Below the pieces are notes generated by a model. It saw only the letters and a list, made by a program, of their open reading frames with translations, was not told the DNA's origin and did not search any database. Shown in pieces: positions 35,265 to 49,000 of a DNA stretch of 64,000 nucleotides. Each line of letters starts with the position of its first letter. Position 1 is the first letter of the stretch. The position numbers were made by a program, and so were the translations under genes. Source of the DNA: Diphasiastrum complanatum (taxonomy: Eukaryota; Streptophyta; Lycopodiopsida; Lycopodiales; Lycopodiaceae). The stretch is taken from contig CM055092.1 in NCBI GenBank assembly GCA_029204225.1, forward strand, positions 62,646,692-62,710,691, written 5' to 3'.

Positions 35265-35394
35265 GTTCATTATTTTTAAGCTCGGGGCATTGAGAGGGTG
35301 GGTAGAAGGGCCCTATGATGCCATTCTTCAAAGTAGCAAGGTTGTCAATCTTTTGCATGGAGACACAACGTCCCATGGATGGATGGTTGAAGTC

Positions 35395-36060
35395 TCTCTT
35401 TCTGGGCCGGCCTGCCGCCTGGCTCTAAACCCCGGTCACCCCCCTATATTCCCCCCCCCCCCCAAACACGTACTTACATTTTGATCTACTCCACGTTCGG
35501 ACAATATGTAAGCATATGCCAATTTGCCAGCCTGCCCACAGACCACACCACCGCACAGGCAGCTTGAGCCTTGAGCCTTGTGCCTTCAGCTACTCCTTCA
35601 TATTTTATGGTTTAGTATCCACCATACACGTGTACGTATCTCAGCTGCCAACAGCGGGCCTTTCACGTCACATGTCAGGCCTTCAGGACACGGCTACTTT
35701 ACCGCCTACTCATCCACAGTATGAATGCCACGTGTCGATACCGATTTAATCTTTGACGCGTGTCAAAATCTCAGCGCTGGCCTCGAATCCGACGGTACAA
35801 TCACGTCCCGCGCTCTCTCTCCTCGCTCTCTCGATTCTCGATCCCCATAAATGGCCTTGAGGCTTGCCACCGTTCGATTATATCACGAATGCTCAGATTT
35901 TGCCACGTTTTTGCGATTAGCCATTGAATAAAGTCCAAGTGGCGGTATGCCACGTGGCAAAAATCCAAGTGATTTGATTATAAATATATTTCGTGGCCTT
36001 AAGCCCCACCACCTTTTGGGAAGGGCAAAAGCCAGTCCCCGCGGTCTGTCTGTCTGGGCC
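35395..36060 (+). promoter_or_regulatory. Conserved promoter-like region, channel copy 2
   Basis: The region contains GCCACGTGTC (35727-35736) and the G-box GCCACGTGGC (35949-35958) as in copy 1, plus an ATTATAAATATAT TATA-like string just after the G-box that copy 1 lacks. The candidate ATG of copy 1 corresponds to 36059, where the frame closes after five codons. Confidence 0.5.
35451..35463. repeat. C13 homopolymer
   Basis: A run of thirteen C bases, absent at the equivalent place in copy 1. Confidence 0.95.
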
Positions 36061-36096
36061 ATGGTCGTGAATTCTTGAAGGCGCAAGCTCAGCCAT

Positions 36097-36620
36097 GTGA
36101 ATCCTTTTGAATTATCTGATACAATGGTAATCTCGTTGTTTTGATGCATTAACTTCTTGCAATAATGTTTTGATCTTCGAAATCAATGCAAGCTGAAAGG
36201 TGAATAATGATAACAATATGATTAGTTTCTACTGTAATTCGTCAGCTTCATACAATATGTTTGATCTTGTAAATCCTTTTGAATTATCTGATATAATGGT
36301 AATCTCGTTGGTTTGATGCATTAACTTCTTGCAATAATGTTTTGATCTTCGAAAATAATGCAAGCTGAAAGGTGAATAATGATAACGTTTCTACTGTGAT
36401 TCGAAACATGTAATGGGTCAGCTTCATACAATGTGTTTGATGTTGTGAATCCTTTTGAATTATCTGATATAATGGTAATCTCTTTATTTTGATGCATTAA
36501 CTTCTTGCAATTATGTTTTGATCTTCGAAAAAGCAAGCTAAAAGGATAATGATAACAATATGATTAGTTTGTACTCAGAGTTCGTAACATGTAATGGGTC
36601 AGCTTCATACAATATGTTTG
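36097..36620 (+). repeat. Three-unit tandem repeat of 172-176 bp
   Basis: Units start at about 36097, 36269 and 36445. Each contains AATCCTTTTGAATTATCTGA, TTGATGCATTAACTTCTTGC, TTTTGATCTTCGAAAA and CAGCTTCATACAAT. Copy 1 has one diverged unit (4327-4545), so the expansion postdates the duplication. Confidence 0.8.
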
Positions 36621-37914
36621 ATCTTATGAATTTTGATGCCAAGTTAACCTTTTATGATTTGGTGGATCTTTGAAGAAGGTGTGTCAGTTCGTATATTTAA
36701 TATGTGAGATGTTATTGAAACTGTAAGTCTCTTGGCTTTTGCCGTAACTTCCTATAATTTGTTGGATCGCTTGTGACTTGTGGTGCCTTAACTTCTTATA
36801 AGTTGTTGGATCATTTGTGACCTTTGATGCCTTAATTTTTAATAGGAAATAGGATCTTTGAAGTAGGAATATGCGAATCGTCAAACGGCGATTATCATTT
36901 CAAAAATTTGCAAGTCGCTTTGGCGTTAATTTCAATGCGTTAATTTCTGAAAACAATCTACAACATATTATTGAACGTTTAACTCTCTTAGCTCTTCTTA
37001 TAAGTTCTTTGACCTATTGTGAACTGTAAGCGGCCTTAACTCCTTATAAGTTGTTTGTTGGATCATTTGTGACTTTTTTTTCTCTTGTATAATTTTTGTG
37101 ACTTTTAATACCTTAATATAACTTCTTATGATATGTTGGATCCTTGAAGTAGGAATATGCCAATCGTCAAGTTGTGTATACTATGTATAGAAACTTGTAA
37201 GTATGTTCGGCTTTCAATTCGTTAATTTCTAGCAATAATCTATAATACATAATTATATATTAATGAACTAATTGTCGCTCTCCTGGCTCATTTTGTAAGT
37301 AGTTGAATCTTTTGGACTTGTAAAGCATTAACTTCTTCAAATATGTCCATCTTTGAAGTAGGTATGATAAACTAGTGACCTTTCAGATTTGGCCTTTATG
37401 CCTTGACGTGCTATAGTAATTTGTCTACTATGTTTTGGAACTTGTCCTGATTTATTATGACTTGTGAGGATAACACACTGAAACATATTCGACGAGGATG
37501 GAGTCTCGGTTCAACAGATGCGTGAATAATATAAACTAATTTTGCTCACGTTTAAACTTTACCTCGTTCGCAAAGAAATAATTCAATATAAGATTACTAA
37601 ATATAAGATTGTTGATGTTGTTGCTGATCATGACTGGGTTGACCGCGCAGGTCGAATCCAGAATCCAGATGTTAGAATGTGGAGTCACAATTCAGGACAA
37701 TGGCGGGCCCAGGGGAAAGGTTCCTGGATGGCAGGCCGCTAGCCTGGACATAACGATAGCACTTCAATTACAATAGTAGCAGGCGGCAGTAATATACTAT
37801 TGTTTGGAGGTAGCACGAGAGCGCTGGCTTGAATTCTACGAAGTTGAACGAACATCCCAAATTCTGCGTCATGAAATTTCTCGTGCTATCTGCAATAACA
37901 GCACATCTGTCACT

Positions 37915-38140
37915 AAAATACATGAATATTGTACAAGATGATTCCACTTAGAAGGCAAAGATACAAATTTTTTTTATTATAATCACATCTATTACAAAAC
38001 TGGATGGTATTGTACAGGATGATTCCACTTAAAAAGCAAAGATAAAGAAGTTTCAATAAAATAATCACATCTCTATCAAAATTGGATGGGTATTGTACAA
38101 GATAATTCCACTTAAGAGGCAAAGATGCAGAATTCTGAAT
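37915..38140. repeat. Tandem repeat of ~65-70 bp, three units, copy 2
   Basis: This is the counterpart of 6045-6290, with three diverged units built around TATTGTACAAGATGATTCCA and AGGCAAAGAT. Confidence 0.65.
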
Positions 38141-38497
38141 ATAATATGACTACGCCTGATCAAAGCTAGTCAGTTTGAAATTGTCAGTGGAAGTGGAGTC
38201 CAATAAGTGAACCATACGACAGGAAATTTAAATATTTGTTTGAAGATAAGCTTTTACCGCAGTTTTCCTGAATCGAATCGTCGAAGTTGCGGAAAGGAGG
38301 CTTTGTACTTCGAGTTGAAGATGGAGGACTCGCAATTTATTCAAGGCGTTTTTTGAGAGTAGGCTCGAGATAACTTACTGGAATGCACAACGAGTTGCAG
38401 GGTGTGATGGAAGAGGGATTGACGGCTGCTAAGGCTACTTGGGGGTAAGACCGCCTTCCAGACTTTTTGTTCTAATTTTTGCCAAGGGAGTGAATGC

Positions 38498-38701
38498 TTA
38501 AGGCGTCTTGAGTCCAATTCTCAGGTTTAGCAATTCCGCCACATATTGCTTCATTAGAGCATCTACACGATTAATGACATACCACTTCCTTGAACTGTTT
38601 TTTGGATTTTCATCTCTGGTATTCCTCATTCTGCTGCTAGTTGGAGTCAACTGGAGACCTGATGATAACCTCAACCTGACCTCTGTCAGTTGCTCACGCA
38701 A
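38498..38701 (-). pseudogene. Conserved minus-strand coding-like fragment, copy 2
   Basis: A 67-residue frame starts MREQLTEVRLRLSSG and ends with YVINRVDALMKQYVAELLNL. It matches copy 1 (6835-7040), where the frame is broken. Family unknown. Confidence 0.35.
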
Positions 38702-39955
38702 AAGCCTGCAATAGTAATTGCGGACTTAAGAGCCTTCTCAAGCTCGACAATTAGCAATGCAAGTCAAAATGTGCTGACAACCACTTGGGCACACTTGGAA
38801 TTCGGGAAGCACATTGACTCATAAATTCCCTATAGAGAGAATTGAATGAACGGCAACGAAATTCTCTCCTAGGTAAGTAGCCGTGCTTAGAAGTTAGATC
38901 CCTTTAGGAAGCATGTTGACTTATTAGATTTCACCGAAGAAACTAAGCAACAAAGAACTCATCAGCCCTTGCGACTCGTTTGCCATGTCTAATACCTAAC
39001 TAGCTAGGCAGCAAAGAACTCATTTAGTATTGCATGCTTCTTTTGCCAGAATGGGAAAACCAACTCAATTCCAGTTCACATCTTGGGCGACGAGCTCTAG
39101 ATACTCTCTTGACCTAGACTTGAGCTTCAGAGCTAGCTCATCTACGACAGCCAAGAGATTGACTTATCAACAGGTTCGAGGAACAATTAGGCCAGATCTA
39201 ATGTGCTACCTCATCCACAAGTCTGAGACTTAGCCATGTATATCTAGACTTTGTGGGTATCGAGGTGTCACCCAAATGAGTATTTTTGGGAGCATTCTTG
39301 GTGATACCAAACCAGCTTCGTCTCTTGATATTTCTAAACTAATGTTCAACAAATTTTCCTACTGAGATCATATTCTTGCTCAAATTAAGTACGTGTTGCA
39401 CACCTTGTATACTCCAAATTGTTCTGTTTGGAAGTCAAATGATCACAACGCTTTTTTCCTTTACAATATGGGATCTCTCATCATAGTCCTGCAATCTTGT
39501 TAGAATGTAACCTTGCTAAGAATGTCATTGATATTTGATTCATAATTGTGAGTTTTCTCTTCATCTAAATATTTAGAGTTAGACAGAATATTCACAAGAT
39601 TATTTTCAAGCATTTTGTATTCAATGAAAAAACACCTCCTGGGCCCCAACATGAGTACCGTTAGAATGTTGGGACCTCGAACCTACAACAGACTGTGCTC
39701 TCTCTGAGCAAATAAATTTGCCTCCAGTGCTGACTAGTGCAGCCTCCATCTCGCCCTCTTGTGAATTGATTTTTCACTTGTAACTTCTCAGTGCACCAGG
39801 GATTAAACAGGATTGCAAGCAAAAATTCTGGACCATTCTAGAGTCAATGGAAACAGCAGAATGCATAAAAACTCATTTGTTTGAAAGTTATTTGGTTCAA
39901 GGTTTTAAACCATTCTTTATTTACGCAACTTATTGCTTAGATAATTGTACCACAA

Positions 39956-40037
39956 TTTTAGAAGCTTTTTGTAGTATCTCTTTTGCAGTCGTAGTGAGAG
40001 CTTGTAGTATCTCTTTTGCAGTCGTAGTGAGAGCTTG
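39956..40037 (+). repeat. 33-bp tandem duplication over the first resolved acceptor, copy 2
   Basis: The unit TAGTATCTCTTTTGCAGTCG...GAGCTTG is present twice, giving acceptors at 39988 and 40021. Use of the upstream one adds 11 codons including an in-frame TAG, so the downstream one is assigned. Copy 1 has a single unit. Confidence 0.85.
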
Positions 40038-43000
40038 AAGTTTGACAATGAGGAAGATAAAGCAAGAACAGCTGAAGTCACTGTGCCAGCACTTGAAAAC
40101 ACTTTGGAGATGGAGCACTCAGTTGCTGTCCCAAAAAGGAGCCTTACACGTTCTTGCACTCTAGTTATTTCTTCATCAGGCCAGTGTAAAGCAATTTTGG
40201 AAGGAGAAGATGACCTGCAAAATAGTACTGTTAAACAGCCTTATCAAGATGGTGGTGGCAGTGAAGCATCCTGGACTTCGCTGAGCAGATTTCTAGGAAC
40301 ACATAGTAGCAGACTTGTTCCATGGTTTGTGTGGTTAAAAGATCAAGGAAAGCACAAAAAAATCGATGCAGATGAGGTGATGTAGCAGTATTTGAACTTG
40401 AGAATGTTGTAGGCTAAAATCAGAATTGTCTTAGAAGCTAGTTTGAAATTACTGGTGTTATACATCGTTTCTGCTTGTGAGATTGAGCTCTGGGTGTAAA
40501 GCTAAATGGTAAAGGTTAGTTTTGTAGGTTTGTTCTTGAGTGACATCTAGCATTCACCATTCTTGGAAATTTCAAGAATCTAGGAATGAATAGAGATTTT
40601 CAGGTTTCTTATTTTTGTTATGTACCCTTTCAGTAACTAACAATTGTTTTGGTTTTTGCTTGAGCTGGTACTTATTGGTAGAAGCGTTCTGTTAAACAGG
40701 AAGTATTTGCAACTTATCATGAGTCAATCTTGTATGGGAAGGTTCCCTTCACAATCAAAGTCAGAACTGCTATTCGTAGTGGTTTCTTGAGCCACTTGCT
40801 GATGTTGGTAAGTACTAGCTCTTATTGTTGCAATGAGGTCACCACCCCTCTCAAAATCCATCTTGTTTCATTTCTGATGATGTTTTTCATTGTTCTGGAA
40901 TGGACCTGAACTAGTACTCTCATAAAGTGGACTATTTGATCTAGCTCATTTCCAGCACGGCAGTGAATAGTCAAAGTGCAGTGTTTATTTCGAACAGTCT
41001 TTTAGAACTGACAAAAGCATACCATTTGAATGTGAAACATCTGTTAGTCATTTATCAAAAACAATTAGAATAGGATGCGTTGTGTCTACCATAATGAAAT
41101 CACAACTCTGAAGTGCAGTTATGATGTCATTTATCTGGCTATGAAATCTCCTAAGACAACAGCATGGTTTTTTCAGCTAGAGGTTGTTGCTGCATTGTTC
41201 CTGGTTGTCACATATGTTCGCTCAACGTAAGTTGTGTTGGCTCCTGCCTTGTTAGCTTTAGCTCAGGCAAGAGTAAATATTTCTAATTTGCTGCAGTAGG
41301 TTTTCAGCCTCTAGCACTCTCAATTTGTTGAGCACAAATCTATGTAACCATGGTGCTAAATCGTGATTGTAAATCTACACAATTCGATTCATCTGGAGTC
41401 TCCGTAAGACTTCATATATGATTTTATATATGCTCTTTCGGTTCCTTAGTGATGTGCTGCCCAAATTTGACTCTTTTCTGGTTTCGGGATCTTCATTCCT
41501 ATCATCGATGTGAGAACAGATACACAGCAGGAAGGCAGCAAAGGATAACAATTTTGCAAGAGCTTTGTGGTTCATTCTTCGTGGCAGATTATGCTTTGAA
41601 ACTTTACAGGTATTCCTGTCAAGCACTTTATTTCATTCCTTATGGTTCAGACATAGAAAGACTTATTGCAAGCAGCTTCATTTATGGTTCATATTTATTA
41701 TGATTGTACGTTGTTCTCTTATTCGAATGAATTCACTTCAAGAATGATAGAGGACAACACGCTCTGCACTTGACAATGCTATCACGAGATTCCTTGGCTT
41801 TTTGATGTTTCCAAGAGTCACTACTTTACAAGTACCAACTTTCTTGCAGTGCGCCTGTTCGGCTTTATTATGTATTTTCTATCAACGGACTAATTGACTT
41901 CACAAGCATTCTACCCATGTTGTTTATCTGGAGGTAAATGTATTCTCATCTATCAAGTTAGCATTTCTACAAAACATGAAGTCTCCAAGTTCATCCTTGG
42001 TATCTCTTGTGATACATTTGTTTCTTAATAGACCGTCTTGCAGAGTGAATTGCACCATTCTGAAGCCATCCAGGTCACAATTGTTTGATCTGTCAATGCT
42101 ATTTCAGATCGGCGCAAATATGTTGCACAAAGTTGCAATGGTCCATTAGAAAGCAAAGCAATGACGACTCTGTTTTTATACCTTCAAGGAGAGAAATTGT
42201 TCTTATCATACTTCTAAACTTGTGTATCATTTGCACAGGGACCCCAACAGGAATGGATCATTTGTACAAATTTTATTGATTCTTCGTGCACTAAGGTGCC
42301 TGCTGACCACTCATCATTTATGAAGTCTATTGTGATATGTGAACTAGGACTCTTTGCAACTTGAGACTGCCAATTAGATCTGAAGAGAAGCTGATTTTAA
42401 TTTTTAAGCTGCAGAATTTTACCTTCTTTCACCTCTGCGGGGCTTGTTGGAAGCACAGTTGGGGCACAGATCTTTATCGTGACCATGTATACTTTAGGAG
42501 TAGGTAAGAAGGCAAAAAGCTTAGTATGCTATCATTATGAATATACTGTTGTTTTTTTTCTCAATGAATTTTCTTATTCTGTCATCATTACAAAGCAATA
42601 ACATTCACGAGGCTGGAAAATCCCAAGTCACCTCTTTAAATGGAAATCAAGATTGGAAGCAAAATCAGCATAATGAACTTGAAAGGTACAAAACTGAATA
42701 TTTGATTAACCTCTTACATCACCTTTTTGAATTATAAGAATATTATCATTTGTTCGTTGCAATTAAATTGAAACCAAAAAAATTCAAAGATGAGAAGCCA
42801 TCCCTGAACATCTTGATCCCTTGAGCCTGTGTATATTCCACTGTCCAACATGCATCAATCCGACACCATTTCTGGTCAATAGAAGTGCTGCTAGGAGACT
42901 CTTCATATGGTGGTAGGTCTAGTCTATCTTTGTGCCTTTTTTCAAGCCTTAGAACAGCGCCCTGCACAACTTCTAGGATGGCATTGCTTGGCCAATCAGC

Positions 43001-46000
43001 TTCAGGCCTGGGTACCATGTTAAGGGCTACGAAGTCTGAGCTCTCCTGCAAAGAGCATCTTCTAGAATGGATTCTTTCTCAAAGCTTAAAATGCTTCTAT
43101 GGCCTTGAGTTTATGATGGTCATATGTAAGAGTATCCGCGTCCTCATCATTGGAGTTTGGATTTGCCCATGGTCTTTTTCTAAAGAAAAAGTCTGTATTT
43201 TGAGGGCTATCTGTCCTGATGGTCAAACTGAGCGTGCGCACAAGTCTCTCCGTAATAAGAACATCTCACGTTGCATAAGGACTACACATTTGGGATCATC
43301 ATAGTTGACGAGAGAGTGTAAGGTGTGTGAGTCTTTGAAAAGGCAAAAATATCTCCCAAGAATCTCATACTAAATATGACATCTGAAAATAAAGTGCTCC
43401 TCAAACTCAACCTCCCCCAAAGAACACATTTGACATATGTTGTCCTCACGTGGGATTCCATGGAAGCATTTCGATTCAATAACAAGTTGGTGCAAATATA
43501 CAAGAATCGGCCCCAAGGTAAACATTGGACAATGTGATAGTCTAGAGTCAAGATATTGTGGTAAGCTTGCGACGTGCATGATGGGCACTGCATTGATGTT
43601 GTAAAGCTAGCTCCAAGCACAAGCTTTACTCTTGATGCCACTAGTGCCATCATTGTTCCTGGTGCCAGCAACACTCGTTCTGACTGTGACTAGAATGCAA
43701 TCAGTGCCAAGTTCCCATAGCTCAAAAAATTTGATCAGAGTTTAGTGGATTCTAGAGAGCTCAGATCAAAGTGTCATCACCTCACATGATCTAGGCATGA
43801 TTAAAGGAAGACTGGGAATCAATAGATCGTAGAAGAAAAAATCACTTTCTAGAGAGAGAAGAGTGTGCTTTACCAAATTGGACTAGGCACTTGTTTTGAG
43901 GGGAGGTGCTTAATTCCACAAGGACTATAGGGAGATGCAGGTTGCGACTCAAGACGAGCTCCCCTAGCTGAAATGTTGTCTTGGCACCAAACTTGGCATG
44001 CCAACGCCACAGAGACTAAAGTCGGTTATGCAGTTGAAATATACCTTCTCAAACCATTTCATAACGTGAGATTTTATCTCGGATTGACTTTGATTACTTT
44101 ATGGGTTTCAATGTTCGGTAAAAGTGCTAGTTGTAAGGCCACTTCAAATCTTTTGATCTGGCGCTAAGCTAAAAGTCTAATCTTGTGATGTTAGCGGTAT
44201 GATGTCGGGACCATTCATCCGGGACACCAACGATATAGCGTTGGGACCATTCTGTCCAAAAACTGGTTGTTTGCATATTTGTCTTGGCTTGTGGTGCTGA
44301 GTGTAGCTTCAAAGAATGTGTTAGGCTTAACTCCCAATTGCCCCTGCCAAGTATGCTATGATAAATAGATCGTCTGATATACTCATGAGCACTTGCTACG
44401 AGAACTGAGATAGGGATGTTGAACATGTCTAGAAGGTGGGTTGCCTAAGAGTACCATGGGTGCTAGAAGCCCTTGTTGTAAAGCTGCATAGATGAGATGA
44501 CTCCCAAATGAGGGCATTTGTCTATAGGAAGCATCAAAGATCTCTGGATGTATACTATGAGCTGGAAGAGGGCATCGACCAATAGGGGAAGAATTGCAAA
44601 CTTGACAATGATAATTTGATGTGGAACTAATAGCTTAGCTTGGATCATCTGAGATAACATAATGACATGAAGCCTAGATATGCTAATCTAGTTTGAAGAA
44701 GTAAGGCCTGTGCACCAAGCTTCAACTGCATACAATGCTCTAGGAGTGACCATAGTATCAAAAAGTCGACACTTACTGAGAGCATTGTGAATACATCTCC
44801 TGAAACAGAATCGCTCTAGCTGGACCAAGGAAGCATGAACCTTCCAAGTCAAGCCGAAGCTGTATGCCACGAAATAGGAATATTAAAAAATACATCCAAA
44901 CAAGTGTAGGATGAAACCACCTCCAACAGTTGACCATTGAAAATAAGTTCTTGTCTTTACATGAAGGTTCTAGAAGTGCTGAAGACCATAACTTTGGTCT
45001 TGGATATGTTCACCCTCAAATTCTATCTATATAGCAATCATGTATTTTTCTCTTCAAACAAACAGTGCAAAGATACCCCATGCCTTCTTTGTAGCTAATA
45101 TTTTTTGTTCCTCTGCAGTGTTTATTGCTGCTGGATTTTTGCAGTGGGTTGAGTTTAAAAGTACTCCTAAGGGTGACCAGATCAAGAATCAATGTGGTCC
45201 TGAAGGCTGTTTGAATTTCTGGGATGCCTTCTACTTCATAGTTGTCACAGTAATTATCCTTGATACCCATGTCATGCAATGTAAAAATCTTATATGAGCT
45301 CTTTAATTCAAAGTTTGCAATCAAAGTAAGTACAAATATGTGCGATTTCCTGCAGATAACAACTGTTGGATATGGAGATGTCACTCCCAAGACAGACTGG
45401 GGCCGTTTGGTCACTCTTCTGGCAATCTTTGCAGCTGTTCTAATTCTTCCACAGCAGATAGACAGTATCCTGTTGTTGACATCTTTAAGGTAAACCCTGC
45501 TGTGGACCTATAATGAGGTGATATATGATTTATTAACAGTGCTCATCATTTGCAAACATTGACCACCACACCATGTAACTGGAATCTGCTTGGTTCTAGA
45601 GAATTCTGGTCAGTCATATTGAGAAGTGAGCTTATGGTAGTATAACTGAATAGGAAATAAATGGTAGCGCTACAATTAGCTGATTAAAGTGCAGCAAATG
45701 AATGATCATTTATAGCTCACTGTAACTGGGTAACTGACAGTAATGTGAATTGTATCTTTTCATGTGACGAGAGGGATCTGAAAACTCTAAAATGTACATA
45801 TGGTACAGTTTCTAGTTTTGTGATTTGATTCGTTATCACATGCTTCTGTACACCAAAATCATAAATGCATTTGGAAGCATCTTATAGTAGTTCCAAGAGC
45901 ATGTTGAACTGAAAAGAAATTGCTATACTTTTTCACATGACGATCATTATACAAAATTTCAAAGGTCCTGTTTATTTCAAATTTTCGAATATTTGCAAGT

Positions 46001-49000
46001 TCATCCAAAAGTTCTGTAGGAATGACAAGTAGACTTATTGAGATAGGTCTGATTTTTGGATGCTAAGATCAGTGATTATGTTGAAATTGCTTAATCACCT
46101 TAGTCCCATTTATGAGTTTGGGAGTTATCCATAGCTTCAAATCTGGAAGTTTTGTGATCAACATTGTAATTGTATGCATATTAATCATTCCTATATGCTT
46201 ATTCTCTTATGTATCCGCTTTTGTGGGGCCGACAGGAATAGAATTCCTAACCTCATGGAGTCCTTCAACAACATGCCACTTATTGGAAAACCATTTTCAT
46301 ACATTCAAAGAAGATTGATTGCCATGTAAAGGGCTTTTTACAGAATACCAATGTCGACACCTAGCATAAAAATTATTTAACTTTTATGGAACATTTTCTT
46401 ACTCACATTTATGCAGACCTTATGGAGGCCACTTTGATGTCCGCAAGGTTGTTGGGTCTCGTTTTATTATTATTAGCGGGAACTTACAATATCAGACTGT
46501 GCAATGCTTTCTCTCGGAGTTCTACCATCCTTATCATGACAAAGGTACCTCACCATCTTACCCATTTTTTTTCATGAGCAGAAAGAGCACTACATTTATG
46601 TAGAAATAATATCATGGTGGTTTTGATGCATGGTGATAATTTAAGAGAGTTTGTGCCTTGCATACACTTGCTGTGTACAAAGGACAAAATGCTGGTATTT
46701 TGTGCCAGAGGTACCAAATTTGTTGATTTAGAACGGATGATCAAGCCCAAATTATTTTCAAGCTTATAAGAAAATCTCCTGATTCTGTTCTTGTAGACAT
46801 GCTGGCATTTCCAATAAGAGTGGTGATCATGGCCCCATTTAAACCCACGTAAGTGAGTCTAGCCCCAGAATGTTTGTGGCATTCTTATCTGTGGATGGGG
46901 GTGATGAAAAGCTCTAATATACCATATCCTATCAAGATATGTGTAGAGCTGGAAACAGTTTTCTTCTTGTCAGATTCTTTTATTTTGTGTAGGATTTGCC
47001 AATTTTTTTTTTTCCAACAGCTCCTCAGAAACTAAACTATTGTAGCAATGAATATCTTGCAACTTCTTGTGCAGTTTTGAGTTGAAAACACTTCTGACTT
47101 TCTACAAAGGAAAGGTCGAATTTATTGAAGGAACCCCAATAAAAGATTCGGATCTTGATCGTGTGGGAGCCAAATTTGCTTCAGCGTTTTTCTTGCTTGC
47201 TGATGAACAAGATAAGGTATTTATGGATAAGAACTATTGTACGGGACAATATTCTCAACAAGTAAATATAGCCTGCATCCTGATGAGTCCAAGCTGTCCC
47301 TTAGATTTACCTAAATGAACAAACTGAACAATTGTCTTCAGCTCTTTTACTGGTCAATTTATTGTTCATAGGATCCCGATGCAGAGGATGCAGCGCAATT
47401 TATGAGGGCATTATCTGTTCATCGCCATTGTGGTTCCAACGTCCGAGTGATAGTAGAGATGCTCAAGCCAGAAAATCAGGAGAGTGCCATATGGGATGAT
47501 GTCAAGGATGCAGTTCAAATCATATGTCCAGAAGCAACACGTTTTAAGCTGCTTGCTCGCAGGTTGACAATAGCCCTGAACTTAGAAGTTTCTTTAGTCA
47601 TGATGAAAGCTTGTAATGCATCATCACTGCAATATTGCTACGCTTTTCAGTTGCCAGATCAATGGTCTTTCTACTTATGTTCTATTCACTATAAAAACTT
47701 TTTATGCATCATCACTGAAATATTGCTATGCTTCTCAGTTGCCAGATCAATGGTCTTTCTACTTTTGTAATAAACTTATTTCGATCTGGTTTAGTTCTGA
47801 GAAAAAGAGTAAGGGCTCGCTGGATGATGCAGTACTATGATGGCCTCAAACAAGAAGTGTTTCCGGTTATCTTTCCATCATGGTTTCACATACAAAAGTT
47901 GCGATTTGAACAAGTGAGTCTTTAATCTTCCCACAGTAGGTCATTGTTGTAGAGAAGGAGGTACAATATTTATCTTCTTCAAGAAGAAAAGGTTCATTTT
48001 CCATAGTTAGATGATAGGGATGTCATAGCCATTTAATCTGTATTATGCTTGAAGTTGATTGTCAAAACTGCAAATTTCTTTTGTAGTGCCAGGGTATTTA
48101 TCCTAAGATATTGTGTTGATGTTGTTTGATAGTCATAAGTAGACTATAACATTGAATGCCAATAGTTTTGCTGCTGCCCAACACAATCAAGATGGGTGAA
48201 GCCGTCAATGGGTTGTTTTGGATGTGGTGAAAATCATTGAATAGTCAGAATGTCCTAATAAAGGCCAACATACGCCTTTTTGTTGAGATTGTGGATATGG
48301 ACCAAGGTTGCATTCAAACGATTCAAACGTATCAACGTCCACGTTTGAAACGTTTGAATGAAAGTTTCAAACGTTTGAAACAAAATCCTATATTTTTTTC
48401 TGATTTTTTTGCAAGTTTTTAAGCAACTAATGCTAATTTAAGTGTTGGAACCTTAAACATAATATAAAAGTAGTTGAATAAGCATGTTTAACAATTAAAA
48501 GCATTCAATGTAGACACTAAACAACAATATGTACAAATTACAATGAAATTTAGTTGGATATATGAAATAAATCAAGAGTGCACCATCATCAACAAGTGCA
48601 TAAAAACCATCCATAACCATCCATCCTCAAAAAAGTTTTGGTTCAAAATGAAAATCAAGTCGACTGGTTACATTCTACTGGAAAATGGCCACTCGCTAGT
48701 AGCTAGCAACTACCAAACTAAGTATGCTAACATTATAAAACATGTAGTAAATCAAACGTCGTCAAATGGTATGACAACATCAGCATCCTCAGCAATGTCA
48801 ACATCATCCTGTAAATCAACATCTTCCTCATCCTCATCAAGATCCTCTGGGTCAACAAGAACAAATGAAGAAGCATGAGAGGAAGTGGAAGCCATGCCCG
48901 TCTCAATATCCCTAGCAGCCTGGGTAATACCCTGTATCTCCAAGCCCTCTTCTATGTCGGCTCTCTCAGCCTCCACCACTAGCAATCCGTCCTCCTCTTG

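Larger units (their letters stand above)
36621..40021. other. 5' region or first intron(s) of channel copy 2, no confident gene
   Basis: It aligns in blocks with 4540-8869. The block at 37620-37745 corresponds to 5480-5575, but the CAG acceptor seen in copy 1 is not preserved. No confident exon can be named. Confidence 0.4.

Noticed and set aside
43973-44167. Short plus-strand frame in intron 7 of copy 2
   Set aside because: It lies antisense to the LINE remnant and has no independent support.
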